From Candidatus Zambryskiibacteriota bacterium (GTDB taxonomy: Bacteria; Patescibacteriota; Minisyncoccia; Phycocordibacterales; DATDWN01), in NCBI GenBank assembly GCA_023267045.1, contig JAHFOB010000005.1, positions 1 to 50,674 on the forward strand: a stretch of 50,674 nucleotides of DNA, in the 5' to 3' direction. A program made the translations under genes and the position numbers. Shown piece after piece: positions 47,945-50,674 of this stretch. Numbering within the stretch: the stretch's first letter is position 1; every line of letters begins with the position of its first letter. The notes under the pieces are model-generated. The model did not search any database. It had not been told where the DNA came from and was given only the letters and a program-made list of their open reading frames with translations.

Positions 47945-49663
47945 ATGAAAAAATTGTATGTATATGGAGGTATTTCCTTAATTATATTGATGATACTTTT
48001 TTCTGTCAGATATGTTTTTGCACAAACAGTGCCGATGGACATGACGTCAACTGATGCGCCAACTTCAGAAACAGAGGAGACAGTTCCAGCTATGCCGACC
48101 GGACCTTCTGTGTCTAATATATCTGTCACAGATATTACTGATACAAGCGCGCGAGTTGATATCAATTCGGATGAGCTTGTACAGGGATATGTTGAATATG
48201 GCACAAGTGAACAGTATGGTATGTCTACACCACTCACTTCCGAATTCAGCACTTCACCGTCATTTATACTCCAAAATCTTTCTCCCGAAACTCTATATCA
48301 TTATCGAGTTATTGTAATGGACAGTAGTGGTAATGCAGCAATAACGGCAGATGAGACATTTACAACTCTTGCAACCCCCACATCTGAACCATCTTCTCCA
48401 ATTCTTGTAATCTCAAATACCGAAACGGCGGAGATGAGCACCTCAACGGCACGCATCATATGGCAGACAAACAAAAATGCGGATGGGCAAGTACAATACG
48501 GTATTAGTACTTCATACGGCGCCCTTTCACCCTTGGGAGTTATTGGAACTTCTCACGATATTTCTCTTTCGTCTCTTGCCCCAAACACAAAATATTACTA
48601 TCGCGCTATTTCCAAAACATCAGAAGGAGAAATAGCATATGGCACTCCACAAGAATTTACCACGCTTGCTGTGCAAGCAGTCGTGACCTATCCAACCATT
48701 TCCAATGTTACGATAAGTACAACGACTTCATCCGCTATGATATCATGGACGACGTCGAAGCCTACAACATCAAACATCCAATATGGCACGACCACATCAT
48801 ATGGTGCATCGATTGGTAAAGATTTAACACTGACCACTTCTCATAGTCGAACACTGGCAAATCTTCTTTCGGGAACAACATATCATTTCCGTATTATTGC
48901 CACGGATAGCGATGGAAATGCCGCATATGGAAAGGATAGAAATTTTACCACATCTGCATCGTCTCAGACCACTACGGTTACCGCTCCGACAACTCCAAAT
49001 AATTCTGATATTCTTGCAAACATCGCTAGGTCAGAATCAGAAGCAGTCACTTCTTATACTGGTGGCGGATTACCAGTCATCTCTGCCCGACCACTTCCGC
49101 TTAATGTCGTACCGCTTGATGGACAAGTACTGTTTGAATGGAAAAAGGATGCTGGTGCACATAACGGTATCATCCACACTCTCATTGTCAGAAAAGAAGG
49201 TACTGATCCTGTGAGATCGCGCATTGATGGTGATATTGTGTACGACGGTCCTGACACTATTTTTACCGATACAAATGTAGAAAATGGTAAAGAGTATCAC
49301 TATGGATTGTATTCATACGGATCATTCGGGCGTTTCAGCGCATCATCACATTTTAAAGTTGTTCCACGGGCAGACAGAGAAGAAGTGGATGTTCAGGCGA
49401 CAACAATCGCAGAAGAAACAACTCCCACTCCAGCACTTTCACTTACGCGTGATTTGTATCGAGGTCTACAGGGTGACGATATCAAAATGCTGCAAACATT
49501 TCTTTCTACAAATGGTTATTATCCAGAGGGATTGGTCACTGGTTATTTTGGATCACTCACTAAAGCAGCAGTAGTACGCTTTCAACTCCTGAATACTATT
49601 TCTCCTGTAGCAGGATATGTGGGTCCTATAACGAAAGAGGTGATGGGACAGATATATAGATAA
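47945..49663 (+). CDS. Secreted FN3-repeat protein with C-terminal peptidoglycan-binding domain
   Basis: 572 residues from ATG 47945; the track start 47900 overlaps mscL. Signal peptide or anchor at about 5-27 (YGGISLIILMILFSVRYVFAQ). Three fibronectin-III-like domains (about 55-140, 150-240, 255-340), each with a G-T-S-x-x-Y-G motif and an L-x-P-x-T-x-Y-x-Y-R or similar strand. A further FN3-like domain is at about 390-465. The end (LYRGLQGDDIKMLQTFLSTNGYYPEG ... VRFQLLNTISPVAGYVGPITKEVM) is a PG_binding_1 domain. Probably a wall-attached surface protein. Confidence 0.85.
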   Translation: MKKLYVYGGISLIILMILFSVRYVFAQTVPMDMTSTDAPTSETEETVPAMPTGPSVSNISVTDITDTSARVDINSDELVQGYVEYGTSEQYGMSTPLTSEFSTSPSFILQNLSPETLYHYRVIVMDSSGNAAITADETFTTLATPTSEPSSPILVISNTETAEMSTSTARIIWQTNKNADGQVQYGISTSYGALSPLGVIGTSHDISLSSLAPNTKYYYRAISKTSEGEIAYGTPQEFTTLAVQAVVTYPTISNVTISTTTSSAMISWTTSKPTTSNIQYGTTTSYGASIGKDLTLTTSHSRTLANLLSGTTYHFRIIATDSDGNAAYGKDRNFTTSASSQTTTVTAPTTPNNSDILANIARSESEAVTSYTGGGLPVISARPLPLNVVPLDGQVLFEWKKDAGAHNGIIHTLIVRKEGTDPVRSRIDGDIVYDGPDTIFTDTNVENGKEYHYGLYSYGSFGRFSASSHFKVVPRADREEVDVQATTIAEETTPTPALSLTRDLYRGLQGDDIKMLQTFLSTNGYYPEGLVTGYFGSLTKAAVVRFQLLNTISPVAGYVGPITKEVMGQIYR

Positions 49664-49774
49664 ACGAATATATTACAGGATAAATTGAGTGATATTTAAT
49701 TCATTTTCTCTCGGAGAATTTCCATGTAGCATTGATCAAGCAAGGGTGTTAAAATACTGTATCGGTCACGACCC

Positions 49775-50662
49775 ATGAATAATATTTTGATAACTGAAAA
49801 GTCAGCTGACTATGAACTACTAGACAGTGGTAATGGTGAAAAGTTAGAAAGATATGGAAACGTAGTTTTGTCACGTCCAGATCCGCAGGTTTTGTGGCAA
49901 AAATCTCTTGGAAAAGAAGAGTGGGAAAAAGCAGATAGCGTTTTTACTCGAGACGGCACTTCAGGCAAATGGAATATAACAAAAGAACCATGGCAGATTA
50001 GTTTTGAAGATTTAAAGTTTAATCTCAAACTTCTTCCTTCAAAACATCTTGGCATTTTTCCCGAGCAGTCATCGCAGTGGAAGTGGCTCTATGATAAAAT
50101 TTCCCCAAGGGTCACCCTTGGGGGGAAAATTTCTGTTTTAAATCTGTTTGCATACACTGGTGGAGCGACACTTGCTTGTGCAAAAGCCGGTGCAGAGGTC
50201 TGTCATGTTGACGCTTCAAAGTTTGTAGTTGACGCAGCTCACAAAAATTTAGATTTATCTAGTTTAGGAGACAAAAAAGTTAGATTTATCGTTGATGATG
50301 TCCGAAAATTTGTAGAGCGAGAAGTAAAACGTGGAAACAAATATGATGTTATTTTGCTTGACCCACCAGTCTACGGAAAGGGAAGTAACGACGAAGTGTG
50401 GAAGATCGAAGAAGATCTCGCACCACTTCTTTCTCGAATAAAAAGTATACTTTCTCCAGATCCAGTAGCTATTGTGCTCAGCGGATATGCCTCTCTCTAT
50501 TCACACACAACATACGCTCAAATGCTTGCAGATATAACAAAAGATTTGAAAGGAACGATTTCTTCTGGCGAGCTTGCAATACGAGAGTCGTCCGGGGACA
50601 GACTTTTGCCCTGCGGTATTTACGCACGTTTTGAAGGTCAATCATTGAAAATTGTAAATTAA
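49775..50662 (+). CDS. SAM-dependent methyltransferase, RlmI-like (23S rRNA m5C)
   Basis: 295 residues. N-terminal part VLSRPDPQVLWQKSL, KHLGIFPEQSSQWKWLYD, then the Rossmann motif VLNLFAYTGGATLACAKAGAEVCHVDAS, VDDVRKF and the catalytic-site motif VILLDPPVYGKG. It resembles YccW/RlmI-type rRNA methyltransferases without an evident PUA domain. A palindrome at 50096-50132 adds SPRVTLGG in frame before the Rossmann strand. The last residues (SLKIVN) and stop come from the AT-rich dispersed repeat. tgt-taaaat lies 19 nt before the ATG. Confidence 0.85.
   Translation: MNNILITEKSADYELLDSGNGEKLERYGNVVLSRPDPQVLWQKSLGKEEWEKADSVFTRDGTSGKWNITKEPWQISFEDLKFNLKLLPSKHLGIFPEQSSQWKWLYDKISPRVTLGGKISVLNLFAYTGGATLACAKAGAEVCHVDASKFVVDAAHKNLDLSSLGDKKVRFIVDDVRKFVEREVKRGNKYDVILLDPPVYGKGSNDEVWKIEEDLAPLLSRIKSILSPDPVAIVLSGYASLYSHTTYAQMLADITKDLKGTISSGELAIRESSGDRLLPCGIYARFEGQSLKIVN
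50096..50132. repeat. In-frame palindromic insert in the methyltransferase gene
   Basis: aaaatttccccaaggg tca cccttgggggg aaaattt, nearly perfect over 16 bp. Confidence 0.7.
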
Positions 50663-50674
50663 AAATTAAAAATT
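50638..50674. repeat. Dispersed AT-rich repeat, partial copy at window end
   Basis: caatcattgaaaattgtaaattaaaaatt matches part of the repeats at 27168 and 44646. It contains the stop codon of the methyltransferase gene. Confidence 0.55.

Noticed and set aside
1-50674. Alternative genetic code with TGA read as an amino acid
   Set aside because: Several conserved proteins end at TGA with normal lengths (for example the transposase), and their internal Trp codons are TGG.

Overview
This window looks like chromosomal DNA of a Candidate Phyla Radiation (Patescibacteria, probably Parcubacteria-type) bacterium. The grounds are low GC, small tightly packed housekeeping genes, shortened versions of standard proteins (YebC, PolA without a recognisable proofreading site), very large secreted DUF2341/LamG proteins, pilM/N/O and pilB, and tRNAs without an encoded CCA. 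The standard code appears to apply, because TGA serves as a stop. No rRNA and no CRISPR array is present. Family names come from reading motifs by eye; no search was run.

Layout: 1-6439 is the 3' part of a giant repeat-rich secreted protein. 6467-7261 is a RAYT-type transposase gene bracketed by four REP palindromes. 7422-7950 is rnpB. 8016-14472 holds a ligase-like/TPR membrane protein, murJ and a lepA carrying two in-frame insertions. 14755-19128 is a minus-strand run of ruvC, yebC, ruvB and pilB, with a candidate 6S-like ncRNA on the plus strand between ruvB and pilB. 19190-20101 is a GC-rich orphan transcription unit. 20132-23927 carries tsaE, polA and holA. 24165-30672 is a mixed housekeeping region (tRNA-Lys, trmH-like, fpg, ruvA, rpsT, tRNA-Arg, DoxX-like genes). 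About 30123-37937 is an integrated element with an acetyltransferase, a Panacea-type toxin-antitoxin pair, a filamentous-phage-like Rep, a RibD-like reductase, an excisionase and a large serine recombinase. 37938-39125 is a GC-rich island with two tandem candidate small-RNA genes. 39126-50674 returns to core genes: tRNA-Ser, ruvX, a tRNA-binding protein, pilMNO, four more tRNAs, uppS, a pseudouridine synthase, rplS, DUF389, mscL, an FN3/peptidoglycan-binding protein and an rRNA methyltransferase.

Three patterns stand out. First, many genes start with an AUG only 6-9 nt after a -10 hexamer, often with an extended TGN; this points to leaderless transcripts and moves several annotated starts. 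Second, palindromic elements are everywhere: between genes, in rnpB, forming gene ends and stop codons, and inserted in frame inside essential genes. Third, a few GC-rich units follow different rules (consensus -35, 17-bp spacer, and in the coding units a Shine-Dalgarno site), which suggests foreign origin. The strongest candidate for something new is the pair of paralogous small RNAs at 38397-38660, whose hairpin loops are conserved while their stems differ by compensatory changes.
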